A stretch of 19,208 nucleotides of DNA from positions 1 through 19,208 of the forward strand of contig DATDUP010000030.1 in NCBI GenBank assembly GCA_035290345.1, in the 5' to 3' direction. This document shows, piece by piece, positions 1-5,722 of the stretch (its first letter is position 1; every line of letters begins with the position of its first letter). The position numbers and the translations under genes were made by a program. Below the pieces are notes generated by a model, which worked only from the letters and a program-made list of their open reading frames with translations, made no database searches and was not told the DNA's origin. Origin of the DNA: DATDUP01 sp035290345. Its GTDB lineage: Bacteria > Patescibacteriota > Patescibacteriia > Magasanikbacterales > UBA922.

Positions 1-1
1 G

Positions 2-1348
2 AAACCCCTCTTATATAAGCCTTTTTTCTATTTTCTACGCAGCTTAATATATGGCAAGCGCCTCCTACTTTGGCTAGGTTCAATAATCGGGCAGGCAGTC
101 GGACGAACGGGGCGAATTCTCATCCAAATTGTAGGAATCAAAATCTACCGAATCTTTTTTAACATCTACCGCACCACTGGCCCGGCTCACCAGCCAATTA
201 TCCGCCGCTTCTGGAATCTCACAACTAACCGGGGCAGTCTTCAAATCATTTTTTTTATTTTTTTTCTCATTATCAGTGTTCCCCACAGTACATTTTACAA
301 AACTGAAACCAACAACATCGCTGGCCGCCAAACTATTCTTTATCAACTTCTCGGCCCTGGCGACCAAGACTTTTCTTTAGAAGAAATCAATATTGATTTT
401 ACAACCATTGTTCCTAAACAAACCCAGTCTTGGAATGCCGGGGCGGTTAGTCTACAAACTGGCCAAATCGGATCTAATCCCGTGCTAATTACTAATCAAG
501 ATATCTCCTCCATCAGTCTGGGGGGGACAGCTGTTTCCAAGCCCACAATCATCCCTGGCGCCACCTTACCCAGTACTAGCGGAACTGGGCGTTCCTCTGT
601 TGTCGAATATATTGTTCAGCCTGGCGATACCATTGGACAGATATCAGAACAATTCAATATCAGCCTACTTACTGTTCTCTGGGCCAACAATCTAACAACT
701 AATTCCTACATCCGCCCTGGTGACAAACTAAAGATCTTACCTGTTTCAGGGTTGCTCCATGTAGTCAAAAAAGGGGAAACCATAAGTAAAATTGCTACCA
801 CCTATAAAGCCGAGGTAGACAAAATAATTGAATACAATCGATTAAAAGAAGGTGGTACTGACATTGTTGTTGGCGAGGAACTTTTGATTCCTGACGGAAC
901 AAAACCACAATCTGTATCCACCGTTAGAAAAGTCAGTCAGTTTAACAACGTCTCGGCCCCGCCCTCAATCACTGCCCCCGTTGGATCTACCTATCTCTGG
1001 CCATCGTCAGTGCGTTATATTTCTCAATATTATGGTTGGCGCCACACCGGCTTGGATATTGCCGGGCCAATAGGTACGCCCCTTTATGCCACCAAATCTG
1101 GACGGGTTATTCGTTCCCAATGTGGCTGGAATGGTGGTTATGGTTGTTACATCATCATTGACCATGGAAATGGTGTTCAGTCTCTTTATGGCCACGCTTC
1201 TCGCCTTTTTGTCGGAGTCGGCGACGATGTTGTCCAAGGAAAAACCATTGCTGCAATGGGTTCTACTGGCCGCTCCACTGGCTCACACTTGCATTTTGAG
1301 ATCAGAATAAATGGTGTGCGTGTCAACCCCTTAAAATATATCCGTTGA
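2..1348 (+). CDS. Membrane-anchored LysM-LysM-M23 family metallopeptidase (5' partial)
   Basis: This is a predicted zinc endopeptidase that cuts peptidoglycan cross-links outside the cytoplasmic membrane. The frame is open from base 2 with no in-frame ATG, so the gene starts left of the window; a GTG at 482 would drop the membrane anchor. In the 448 visible residues there is a positively charged stretch, a hydrophobic segment at about 80-95, a linker, LysM 1 at about 203-247 (QPGDT), LysM 2 at about 252-298 (KKGET), and the M23 domain from about 335 to the end. The lysostaphin-type ligands are complete: HTGLD (His348, Asp352), GHAS (His398) and HLHF (His429, His431), which suggests an active enzyme. 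LysM modules usually bind glycan chains. The gene converges on lspA. Family assignment is firm; the exact substrate bond is unknown. Confidence 0.93.
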   Translation, partial: KPLLYKPFFYFLRSLIYGKRLLLWLGSIIGQAVGRTGRILIQIVGIKIYRIFFNIYRTTGPAHQPIIRRFWNLTTNRGSLQIIFFIFFLIISVPHSTFYKTETNNIAGRQTILYQLLGPGDQDFSLEEINIDFTTIVPKQTQSWNAGAVSLQTGQIGSNPVLITNQDISSISLGGTAVSKPTIIPGATLPSTSGTGRSSVVEYIVQPGDTIGQISEQFNISLLTVLWANNLTTNSYIRPGDKLKILPVSGLLHVVKKGETISKIATTYKAEVDKIIEYNRLKEGGTDIVVGEELLIPDGTKPQSVSTVRKVSQFNNVSAPPSITAPVGSTYLWPSSVRYISQYYGWRHTGLDIAGPIGTPLYATKSGRVIRSQCGWNGGYGCYIIIDHGNGVQSLYGHASRLFVGVGDDVVQGKTIAAMGSTGRSTGSHLHFEIRINGVRVNPLKYIR

Positions 1349-1393
1349 TATGCCAATCGGCCGTTCTCGACCTGATAACCTCGTCCACCTAGA

Positions 1394-1825
1394 TTAACTT
1401 TCCTTCTTCTTTGGTTGGTACAAACCAAATAACAAAAACAGCCCCCCACCTATGATCAAAACGTCGGCAAGATTAAATATTGAGGTAAAAAAATGCAAGT
1501 AATCTATAGTAATGGAGTAGAGGAAACGATCAACGAGATTGGACGTAGCGCCAGTAATCACCAGCATAATCGCCCAGGGGTATCGAGGTTGATGAAATAA
1601 AAGAAAGGCCAACAGCAAAATCACTATCGGCGTTAAAACCAGAAGTAGCCAATTGGGAAATGGCAAAGAAAAAGCAATCCCAGTATTTTCCCAATAACCA
1701 AAACCCAATCCCCCTTCTCGCCATTGCCATCCAGAATGTCGACACCACTGTTTAATTACCTGATCAATAATTAAAAAAAGTCCGCTCGCGACGCCGTAAA
1801 GTGTCAAGCGGACTTTTTCTTTCAT
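1394..1825 (-). CDS. lspA: Lipoprotein signal peptidase (signal peptidase II)
   Basis: This is the integral-membrane aspartyl protease that removes signal peptides from diacylglyceryl-modified prolipoproteins. The 143-residue protein is a little shorter than the usual 150-170 but keeps the family signatures: the N-terminal LIIDQVIK (Asp21, Lys25), ENTGIAFSL at 47-54, NLVDR with Asp99 and FNLAD with Asp121. The two Asp residues form the expected catalytic dyad. Four hydrophobic segments are visible. The ATG at 1825 follows the dksA-like stop by only 3 bases, so the two genes are almost certainly co-transcribed. No Shine-Dalgarno precedes the start. Codons 3-18 carry a terminator-like hairpin (separate entry). 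Confidence 0.95.
   Translation of the reverse strand: MKEKVRLTLYGVASGLFLIIDQVIKQWCRHSGWQWREGGLGFGYWENTGIAFSLPFPNWLLLVLTPIVILLLAFLLFHQPRYPWAIMLVITGATSNLVDRFLYSITIDYLHFFTSIFNLADVLIIGGGLFLLFGLYQPKKKES
1773..1818 (-). terminator. Terminator-like hairpin inside the 5' end of lspA
   Basis: On the minus strand a perfect 12-bp stem (AAAAAGTCCGCT pairing with AGCGGACTTTTT; arms 1807-1818 and 1775-1786) is followed by an uninterrupted run of seven T. The 20-nt loop can pair further (GAC with GTC). The geometry is that of an intrinsic terminator, yet it lies within the first codons of lspA. It could attenuate lspA transcription after the dksA-like gene. On the plus strand the same repeat ends in TTTTTCTTTC and could stop read-through from the M23 gene. 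Function is inferred. Confidence 0.5.
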
Positions 1826-1828
1826 AAA

Positions 1829-2218
1829 CTAAATTTCATTAGTCAATGTTTTCTTACAACTGATACAGGCCCCGGAAGTCGGCCGTGCTAACAATCTTTT
1901 TTCATCTATCGGCTGTTTACAATACTTACAAATTCCATAGGCACCTTTTTCCAATCTCTCTATAGCTTTCTTTACATCCCTCAACTCATTCTCTAACGCA
2001 ATCTCTAAAGGGCGATTAGTGGTATATTGAGCCACCTCCATGGCATTCTCATCTTCTTTATCACCATATTCAGGATAAGCGGCGTCATAATCATCTTCAA
2101 CATGAGGATTTTTCTTTGTGAACTTCCGTAGTTCTTTTTCCAATCTCAACTTCTCCTCTTCCAAAAATTTCTGGATCTTCCGCAGAAACTCCTCACTAAA
2201 TTGGCTTTTTCTTGGCAT
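1829..2218 (-). CDS. DksA/TraR family zinc-finger protein
   Basis: This is a small RNA-polymerase secondary-channel regulator of the DksA/TraR type, 129 residues from the chosen start. The C-terminal zinc finger is CxxC-x17-CxxC (Cys97, Cys100, Cys118, Cys121). The charged helical N-terminal half should form a coiled coil, and DDYDAA at 42-47 fits the DxxDxA tip motif through which DksA acts on polymerase. I chose the ATG at 2218 over an in-frame TTG at 2233 because the predicted transcription start lies near 2238, leaving the TTG almost no leader. It is the first gene of a two-gene unit with lspA. Whether it works with ppGpp cannot be told from sequence. Confidence 0.9.
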   Translation of the reverse strand: MPRKSQFSEEFLRKIQKFLEEEKLRLEKELRKFTKKNPHVEDDYDAAYPEYGDKEDENAMEVAQYTTNRPLEIALENELRDVKKAIERLEKGAYGICKYCKQPIDEKRLLARPTSGACISCKKTLTNEI

Positions 2219-2244
2219 ATTGTTATTACTCAATTCACATCTAA

Positions 2245-2273
2245 ATTATAACCAATTATAAACCAGAAGGCAA
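2245..2273 (-). promoter_or_regulatory. Promoter of the dksA-like/lspA unit
   Basis: TTGCCT (2268-2273), a 17-bp spacer and TATAAT (2245-2250) read on the minus strand. The predicted start near 2238 is about 20 bases before the chosen ATG. Confidence 0.7.
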
Positions 2274-2302
2274 TTATTGGCAAGATCCAAAGCCTGACAA
2301 AT

Positions 2303-2349
2303 AAAAAAGGCGGACTAACGCCCTGGTTTATACTTTGGCGAGCCGCCTT
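2303..2349 (-). terminator. Intrinsic terminator of the structured RNA
   Basis: Minus-strand AAGGCGG (2343-2349) pairs with CCGCCTT (2307-2313), with an inner CGCC/GGCG helix, and the stem runs directly into T residues (CCGCCTTTTTT). The element also lies upstream of the dksA-like promoter, so it insulates that unit from the strong RNA promoter. Confidence 0.75.
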
Positions 2350-2719
2350 GTACATCTCCAGGACGCGCCATTTCAGGCAATCCAAGGGAATAATTACTTA
2401 TACGCTTGGAACGCCTGAAATCGGCAGCCGTCATTGGAGACGGTGGGCACCCTTCTACCGCTATTTGGTGGAGCCTTCCAATACTTCGGTCAAAGACACG
2501 AAGTATAATGATAGGAAGTCACCGATATCGGGCTCGCTATTTCTGTTGCTACATATTTTATACTTTTGTTTTTGTTTTTTATTACCACTGAACAGTAGTA
2601 ATTTTGAACAATTTCTAGTAGTAACCAATAGTAAGCCCGAAGAGAAGCAGTAGAAGAGGGATAAGACCTCATTATGGTTAATGAGGTAGAATCCATGTTT
2701 TTGAAAGTACATTTTTTAC
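2303..2719 (-). ncRNA. Unidentified structured RNA, about 417 nt
   Basis: A consensus promoter and an intrinsic terminator bracket this segment, and no convincing protein is encoded. Read on the minus strand, helices include a 5' hairpin ACCTCATT/AATGAGGT; a long-range 13-position helix joining 2627-2639 with 2529-2541 (11 Watson-Crick pairs, one wobble, one mismatch); a hairpin at 2581-2602; a helix 2522-2526/2420-2424 closing a junction that holds the 8-bp stem 2481-2488/2499-2506 with outer CTTCC/GGAAG, and the stem 2428-2432/2439-2443; a hairpin 2371-2378/2413-2420 with inner CCAAG/CTTGG; and 2319-2326/2358-2365. In two helices a minus-strand G.U pair would be an A.C mismatch on the plus strand, which favours minus-strand transcription. 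I looked for RNase P, tmRNA, SRP and 6S landmarks and found none that convince. Size and promoter strength suggest an abundant RNA. The family is unknown to me. Confidence 0.65.
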
Positions 2720-2725
2720 AATTCT

Positions 2726-2754
2726 ATTATACCAGAAAAGTGGATAAATGTCAA
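2726..2754 (-). promoter_or_regulatory. Very strong promoter of the structured RNA
   Basis: On the minus strand a perfect TTGACA (2749-2754), a 17-bp spacer and a perfect TATAAT (2726-2731) preceded by TGG (extended -10). It is the best sigma70-type promoter in the window. A near-consensus DnaA box (TTATCCACT, 2739-2747 reverse) lies inside the spacer, so DnaA binding would compete with RNA polymerase. That regulatory link is inferred. Confidence 0.85.
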
Positions 2755-2914
2755 TATTACCACTTTTATGCTTAAATTAGCAAAAAAATCTCAAAACATC
2801 CTATAAAATTTGTATAAACAAGTGTATACAAATAAAAAAATATGGATACTTATCCACATTTAACCCTATTTATCCCCATTATTATCCACAAAGTATAGAT
2901 TAGTCTATACAAAT
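2739..2914. other. DnaA-box and 9-mer repeat cluster (origin-like intergenic region)
   Basis: This AT-rich gap between ychF and the RNA promoter has two perfect DnaA boxes TTATCCACA (2850-2858, 2882-2890), a one-mismatch box TTATCCCCA (2870-2878) and a reverse one-mismatch box at 2739-2747. A 9-mer TATACAAAT occurs at 2825-2833 and 2906-2914 and inverted at 2808-2816. Two inverted repeats are visible: TTTGTATA/TATACAAA at 2809-2832 and GTATAGA/TCTATAC at 2893-2910. The flanking DNA (2755-2849) is very AT-rich, as a duplex-unwinding element would be. No gene fits here. It could be oriC, or a DnaA-titration or regulatory site. By eye the plus strand is C-rich on both sides, so no skew switch supports oriC. 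Confidence 0.5.
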
Positions 2915-2938
2915 TAGAAAAAAAATCTGGGGAATACT

Positions 2939-4009
2939 TTATACCTTATTTATATGAAAATAGCACACATCTCCATCCAAAACTTCATATTCTTTACCCT
3001 CTAATCTAATTTTTCCCGCCTCTCTTACCCCACTCCACCCACCATTAGCCACAAAATCCTCCCAATTTGCCACATCCGCCTTAATATAACCCTTAACAAA
3101 ATCTGTGTGAATCACTCCGGCTGCCTCAGGACCTTTGGTATGTCTTTTGATTGTCCAGGCCCTTGTTTCTGGCTCTCCAGAGGTAAAATAGGTTACCAAA
3201 TCTAAAAGACGATAGCTGGCAGTGATTAATTTATCCAGTCCAGTTTGCTCCATTCCCAATTCCTTTAAATACTGACGAGCCTCAATATCAGACAAAGCAG
3301 CCAATTCAGCCTCTATTTTAGCAGAAATTTGAATATTTTCTGCCCCTTTTAAGTCTGTTGGCCCCGCATTTCCTTCGTCTACATTTACCACATACAACAT
3401 CGGTTTCATGGTCAAAAGATGTAAATCTTTCAACATATCCAACCCTTCTTCATCAAATGTCTTCTCTCGAGCCGGTTTCCCATCCTTAAGCCATAATTCT
3501 AATTCTTGGATTAGCGCCAACTGTTTTTGAACATCTTTAGGAACATTACCCTTTGCTGTTTTCTTCAGATTATCCAAACGTTTAGAAACAGTTTGTAAAT
3601 CCGCTAGAATTAGCTCAATATTAATCACCTCAGCATCGTTTTGAGGATCAACTCGATTAGCCACATGAATAACATTAGAATCAGAAAAAGAACGCACCAC
3701 CTGGGCAATGGCATCAACTTCCCGAATATGGGCCAAGAACTTGTTGCCCAACCCCGCCCCCTCTGATGCCCCCTGGACTAACCCGGCAATATCAACAAAT
3801 TGAATAACTGTTGGTACGATCTTTTTCGATTGTGAAACCACGGCCAATTTCTCCAAACGCTCGTCCGGAACCTCAACAATACCCACATTAGGGTCAATAG
3901 TACAAAAAGGATAATTCTGAGCGTCGGCCTGCTTACTTCTGGTCAAAGCATTAAATAATGTGGATTTACCCACATTCGGTAAGCCAACTATTCCTATAGA
4001 GAATGACAT
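2939..4009 (-). CDS. ychF: Redox-regulated ribosome-associated ATPase YchF (OLA1 family)
   Basis: YchF is a universally conserved TRAFAC P-loop protein that binds ribosomes and prefers ATP to GTP. From MSFSIGIVGL the protein is 356 residues, close to the usual 363. The Walker A loop GLPNVGKST is at 9-17, the YchF-specific NYPFCTIDPNVG at 32-43, and the G3 region DIAGLVQGASEGAGLGNKFL at 73-92. NVDE replaces the GTPase NKxD motif, as expected for adenine preference. The C-terminal TGS domain begins near LVTYFTSG. I chose the ATG at 4009: the longer open frame to 4084 only translates the neighbouring tRNA gene. No Shine-Dalgarno is present; a perfect hairpin sits just upstream. Confidence 0.97.
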   Translation of the reverse strand: MSFSIGIVGLPNVGKSTLFNALTRSKQADAQNYPFCTIDPNVGIVEVPDERLEKLAVVSQSKKIVPTVIQFVDIAGLVQGASEGAGLGNKFLAHIREVDAIAQVVRSFSDSNVIHVANRVDPQNDAEVINIELILADLQTVSKRLDNLKKTAKGNVPKDVQKQLALIQELELWLKDGKPAREKTFDEEGLDMLKDLHLLTMKPMLYVVNVDEGNAGPTDLKGAENIQISAKIEAELAALSDIEARQYLKELGMEQTGLDKLITASYRLLDLVTYFTSGEPETRAWTIKRHTKGPEAAGVIHTDFVKGYIKADVANWEDFVANGGWSGVREAGKIRLEGKEYEVLDGDVCYFHINKV

Positions 4010-4016
4010 ATTGCAT

Positions 4017-4039
4017 AATGAGGCGAAATACGCCTCATT
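4017..4039 (-). repeat. Perfect hairpin between tRNA-Ala and ychF
   Basis: AATGAGGCG (4017-4025) and CGCCTCATT (4031-4039) form a 9-bp stem with a 5-nt loop. It fills the 33 bases between the tRNA 3' end and the ychF ATG and is not followed by a T-run. It may be a processing signal or a 5' leader structure for ychF. Confidence 0.6.
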
Positions 4040-4042
4040 TAG

Positions 4043-4116
<74 letters not shown>

Positions 4117-4125
4117 GTGGGCAGA

Positions 4126-4154
4126 AGTATACTTTAGAGAAAAAAATATTTCAA
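4126..4154 (-). promoter_or_regulatory. Promoter of tRNA-Ala(GGC), possibly also serving ychF
   Basis: On the minus strand TTGAAA (4149-4154), a 17-bp spacer and TATACT (4126-4131). The tRNA 5' end lies 9 bases after the -10 box. No terminator separates the tRNA from ychF, so ychF may be read from here. Confidence 0.7.
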
Positions 4155-4157
4155 GAC

Positions 4158-4475
4158 CTATTTTGTCTCCTTATCCAGAACCTCGTGCCTTAACCCATAA
4201 CCAAGCGCCACCCGGATCAAAACAATGCCTCCCAACCTAATTATTTCACTCAGATGCGTGGCCACTGTAGCCAACAAAATATCAGCCGCGATAATAATCT
4301 CTAAACTAAAAATAAGACGCCGACCCAGTTTTTTACTGACTTTTCCTAAATCAAAACGTTTTAACAATAATTCATAAAGGGCAATTCCAACCGCTAAAAT
4401 TATAAAAACTAAACCCACATACTCAATTGAAACCCCAATATATTGAGTAATTTGAGCCAATTTATTCCAAAACAT
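4158..4475 (-). CDS. DUF1622 family membrane protein
   Basis: This 105-residue protein has hydrophobic segments at about 14-37, 53-70 and 78-93, separated by a basic loop. The central KKLGRRLIFSLEIIIAADIL resembles the conserved core of DUF1622, a small predicted inner-membrane family without a known function. Length agrees with the family. There is no Shine-Dalgarno before the ATG at 4475; an extended -10 box lies about 28 bases upstream. Its neighbours (tRNA-Ala, ychF) suggest no role. Family assignment is from memory of the motif and is fairly sure. Confidence 0.82.
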   Translation of the reverse strand: MFWNKLAQITQYIGVSIEYVGLVFIILAVGIALYELLLKRFDLGKVSKKLGRRLIFSLEIIIAADILLATVATHLSEIIRLGGIVLIRVALGYGLRHEVLDKETK

Positions 4476-4502
4476 ATATTTATTTTTTTAATTACAATAA
4501 AT

Positions 4503-4511
4503 AGTATACCA
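4503..4511 (-). promoter_or_regulatory. Extended -10 element upstream of the DUF1622 gene
   Basis: Minus-strand TGGTATACT, an extended -10 hexamer, lies 28 bases before the ATG. No good -35 box is visible at 17 bp, so the promoter would rely on the TGn extension. Confidence 0.4.
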
Positions 4512-4629
4512 AAAAAGCTAGTTATGAGGAAATTAATCTCTCTAATTTATTTTACGACAATTAGTATTGTCTATTTTTACTAATAATTAACATCGCCGTA
4601 CATATTCCAGACATAATCTAGCCTATAAC

Positions 4630-4645
4630 TGTTCCACGTGGAACA
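4630..4645. promoter_or_regulatory. parS centromere-like site 1
   Basis: TGTTCCACGTGGAACA is a perfect 16-bp palindrome matching the ParB-binding parS consensus (TGTTnCACGTGnAACA). ParB loaded here would spread and be segregated by ParA and SMC. Chromosomal parS sites usually lie near the replication origin. Confidence 0.85.
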
Positions 4646-4806
4646 TTATTCCCCAACAGCCTAATACGCCTTAATTCTATAACACCCAAACCGGTTAGCT
4701 GTATAATTTACAGACTAAAGGCAGCTTACTCAAATTGCACGCTTGGATAATTAGTTCATTATCAATCAAGGACATAAAACTTTATTAAAGGAACCAAAAG
4801 AACAAT

Positions 4807-4822
4807 TGTTCCACGTGGAACA
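4807..4822. promoter_or_regulatory. parS centromere-like site 2
   Basis: A second exact copy of TGTTCCACGTGGAACA, 177 bp from the first. Two identical palindromes in one gene-free gap make chance unlikely. Confidence 0.87.
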
Positions 4823-4879
4823 AAAGAGGACCAAATTTTCAAAAAACAAAATTGTATACACTATTGTAAACATATAACC

Positions 4880-4904
4880 AAAAAATTGGTTTTCCCAATT
4901 TTTT
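4880..4904 (-). terminator. Hairpin downstream of the exported-protein gene
   Basis: AAAAAATTGG (4880-4889) and CCAATTTTTT (4895-4904) form a perfect 10-bp stem with a 5-nt loop. It lies about 67 bases after the stop of the minus-strand gene at 4971. The stem is AT-rich and symmetrical, so it could end transcription from either side. Confidence 0.5.
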
Positions 4905-4970
4905 AGTTCTCACTCTGCAGAGAGTTGATCCTCACTATTGATTGCCGTGAGGGGGCAAAAAGAGCGGAAA

Positions 4971-5552
4971 TTAAAATGAATACAGGAGGGATAAACGGTA
5001 ACTAAGGTCGTATTCGGTCAGCTGACTGCCGAACATGACCTGGAAACCCAGATCTTTGGTGATATTTCCTGAGGCTACGCCACCTACCACCTTCATTCCG
5101 AGATCCTCATCAAGGAATGTACCTTCGAAGAAGGTCCCAAATCCTCGATATGTCAGCAAGTAACGAACATAGATAGAGGGGTATTCCGCAGTGAAGTCCC
5201 AGAAGAACATGTGCCACATTTCACCGCTGATATGTCCGGCATTGATCAGGGCAATGGCGATTGGTACCATTTGCTGAACCCGACCCCCATCAACGACAAA
5301 CCCGTCCATCAAGAGTAAATTCAGCCATGAAGCGACTCTGAAATTCCAGCCAATATCTGTTTCCAGCCAACCACCAGATGAACAGATCGTTTCCACTACC
5401 AGACCACTGTTAGTCTCATGAACCACCCAGAGATTGAAGGCCGTAGAAGACTCGTGATCCAAACGCAATGTTGTGGTCTGACCGACCGCGGCCCCCAGAC
5501 CAATGAACATAGTAACCAGACACAAAACGACTTTCACAATGAGTTTTCTCAT
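4971..5552 (-). CDS. Small exported beta-rich protein (barrel-like), copy 1
   Basis: I do not recognise the family. The 193-residue protein starts with a clear Sec signal peptide (MRKL, hydrophobic core, cleavage near AVGQ at about 24) followed by alternating polar/hydrophobic strands, many aromatic residues and a C-terminal LSLLYSF. That pattern resembles small outer-membrane beta-barrels, including the terminal Phe. The ATG at 5552 is set by a perfect AGGAGG (5558-5563) five bases upstream; a TTG 18 bases earlier lies before this site. Strong SD use and GC-rich codons differ from the neighbours. It is divergent from a TrmB-family regulator, an arrangement repeated at 14869-16691. If the host is monoderm CPR, a true outer-membrane barrel would be unexpected, and a secreted or surface-layer beta protein is the alternative. 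Confidence 0.72.
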   Translation of the reverse strand: MRKLIVKVVLCLVTMFIGLGAAVGQTTTLRLDHESSTAFNLWVVHETNSGLVVETICSSGGWLETDIGWNFRVASWLNLLLMDGFVVDGGRVQQMVPIAIALINAGHISGEMWHMFFWDFTAEYPSIYVRYLLTYRGFGTFFEGTFLDEDLGMKVVGGVASGNITKDLGFQVMFGSQLTEYDLSYRLSLLYSF

Positions 5553-5582
5553 CTTATCCTCCTGAAACAATTGTTTAGCTAC

Positions 5583-5611
5583 AAAATATCACATTTTTCT
5601 ATCTTTGTCAA
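5583..5611 (-). promoter_or_regulatory. Promoter of the exported protein, copy 1
   Basis: On the minus strand TTGACA (5606-5611), 17-bp spacer, TATTTT (5583-5588). The -10 region runs into ATATTTTGTAGCTAAAC (5574-5590), an imperfect second copy of the palindromic box at 5635-5652, so a bound regulator would cover the promoter. Confidence 0.65.
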
Positions 5612-5634
5612 GAATAATATGCTTAAAATTATTC

Positions 5635-5652
5635 ATATTTTAGCTAAAATAT
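5635..5652. promoter_or_regulatory. 18-bp palindromic operator candidate between TrmB copy 1 and the exported gene
   Basis: ATATTTTAGCTAAAATAT is a perfect palindrome in the divergent intergenic region. Its first ten bases recur in ATATTTTAGCCAAAAAATAT at 16119-16138, in front of the second exported gene. It is the best candidate binding site for the adjacent TrmB-like regulator; binding is inferred. Confidence 0.6.
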
Positions 5653-5681
5653 AATAAATTTTAATTATGTTGTCAGAAATA

Positions 5682-5709
5682 TTGACACTTTTTTGTAACC
5701 TGGTATAAT
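5682..5709 (+). promoter_or_regulatory. Promoter of TrmB-family gene copy 1, with flanking direct repeat
   Basis: TTGACA (5682-5687), 16-bp spacer ending in TGG, TATAAT (5704-5709). The predicted start is only about 6 bases before the ATG, so the mRNA would be nearly leaderless. TGTAACCT occurs at 5694-5701 and 5715-5722, 21 bp apart on either side of the -10 box, which suits an autoregulatory site. Confidence 0.7.
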
Positions 5710-5722
5710 TATAATGTAACCT

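Larger units (their letters stand above)
4512..4970. other. Long intergenic region carrying two parS sites
   Basis: About 460 AT-rich bases without a plausible gene on either strand. It holds the two parS palindromes, the hairpin at 4880-4904, and a second weaker hairpin CCTCAC/GTGAGG near 4931-4953. TGTATACA near 4853 resembles the 9-mer of the DnaA-box region. I see nothing else in it. Confidence 0.6.

Noticed and set aside
80..367. Minus-strand open frame of 95 residues
   Set aside because: It lies antisense to the N-terminal part of the M23 peptidase frame, which is open from base 2 and includes a credible membrane helix; the minus-strand product has no recognisable features.
482..1348. 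GTG at 482 as start of the M23 peptidase
   Set aside because: The frame stays open to the window edge, and the upstream residues include a membrane anchor and a soluble linker, so the GTG is internal.
2461..2712. 83-residue minus-strand frame in the structured-RNA region (also overlapping plus-strand frames at 2348-2653)
   Set aside because: Residue composition is unlike a protein, several frames overlap equally, and the same bases form conserved-looking helices between a strong promoter and a terminator.
2303..2719. RNase P RNA, tmRNA, SRP RNA or group I/II intron identity
   Set aside because: A short CCAAATAGCGG resembles an RNase P segment, but the P4 core GAGGAAAGTCC is missing. No tRNA-like ends, SRP tetraloop region or intron domain V was found.
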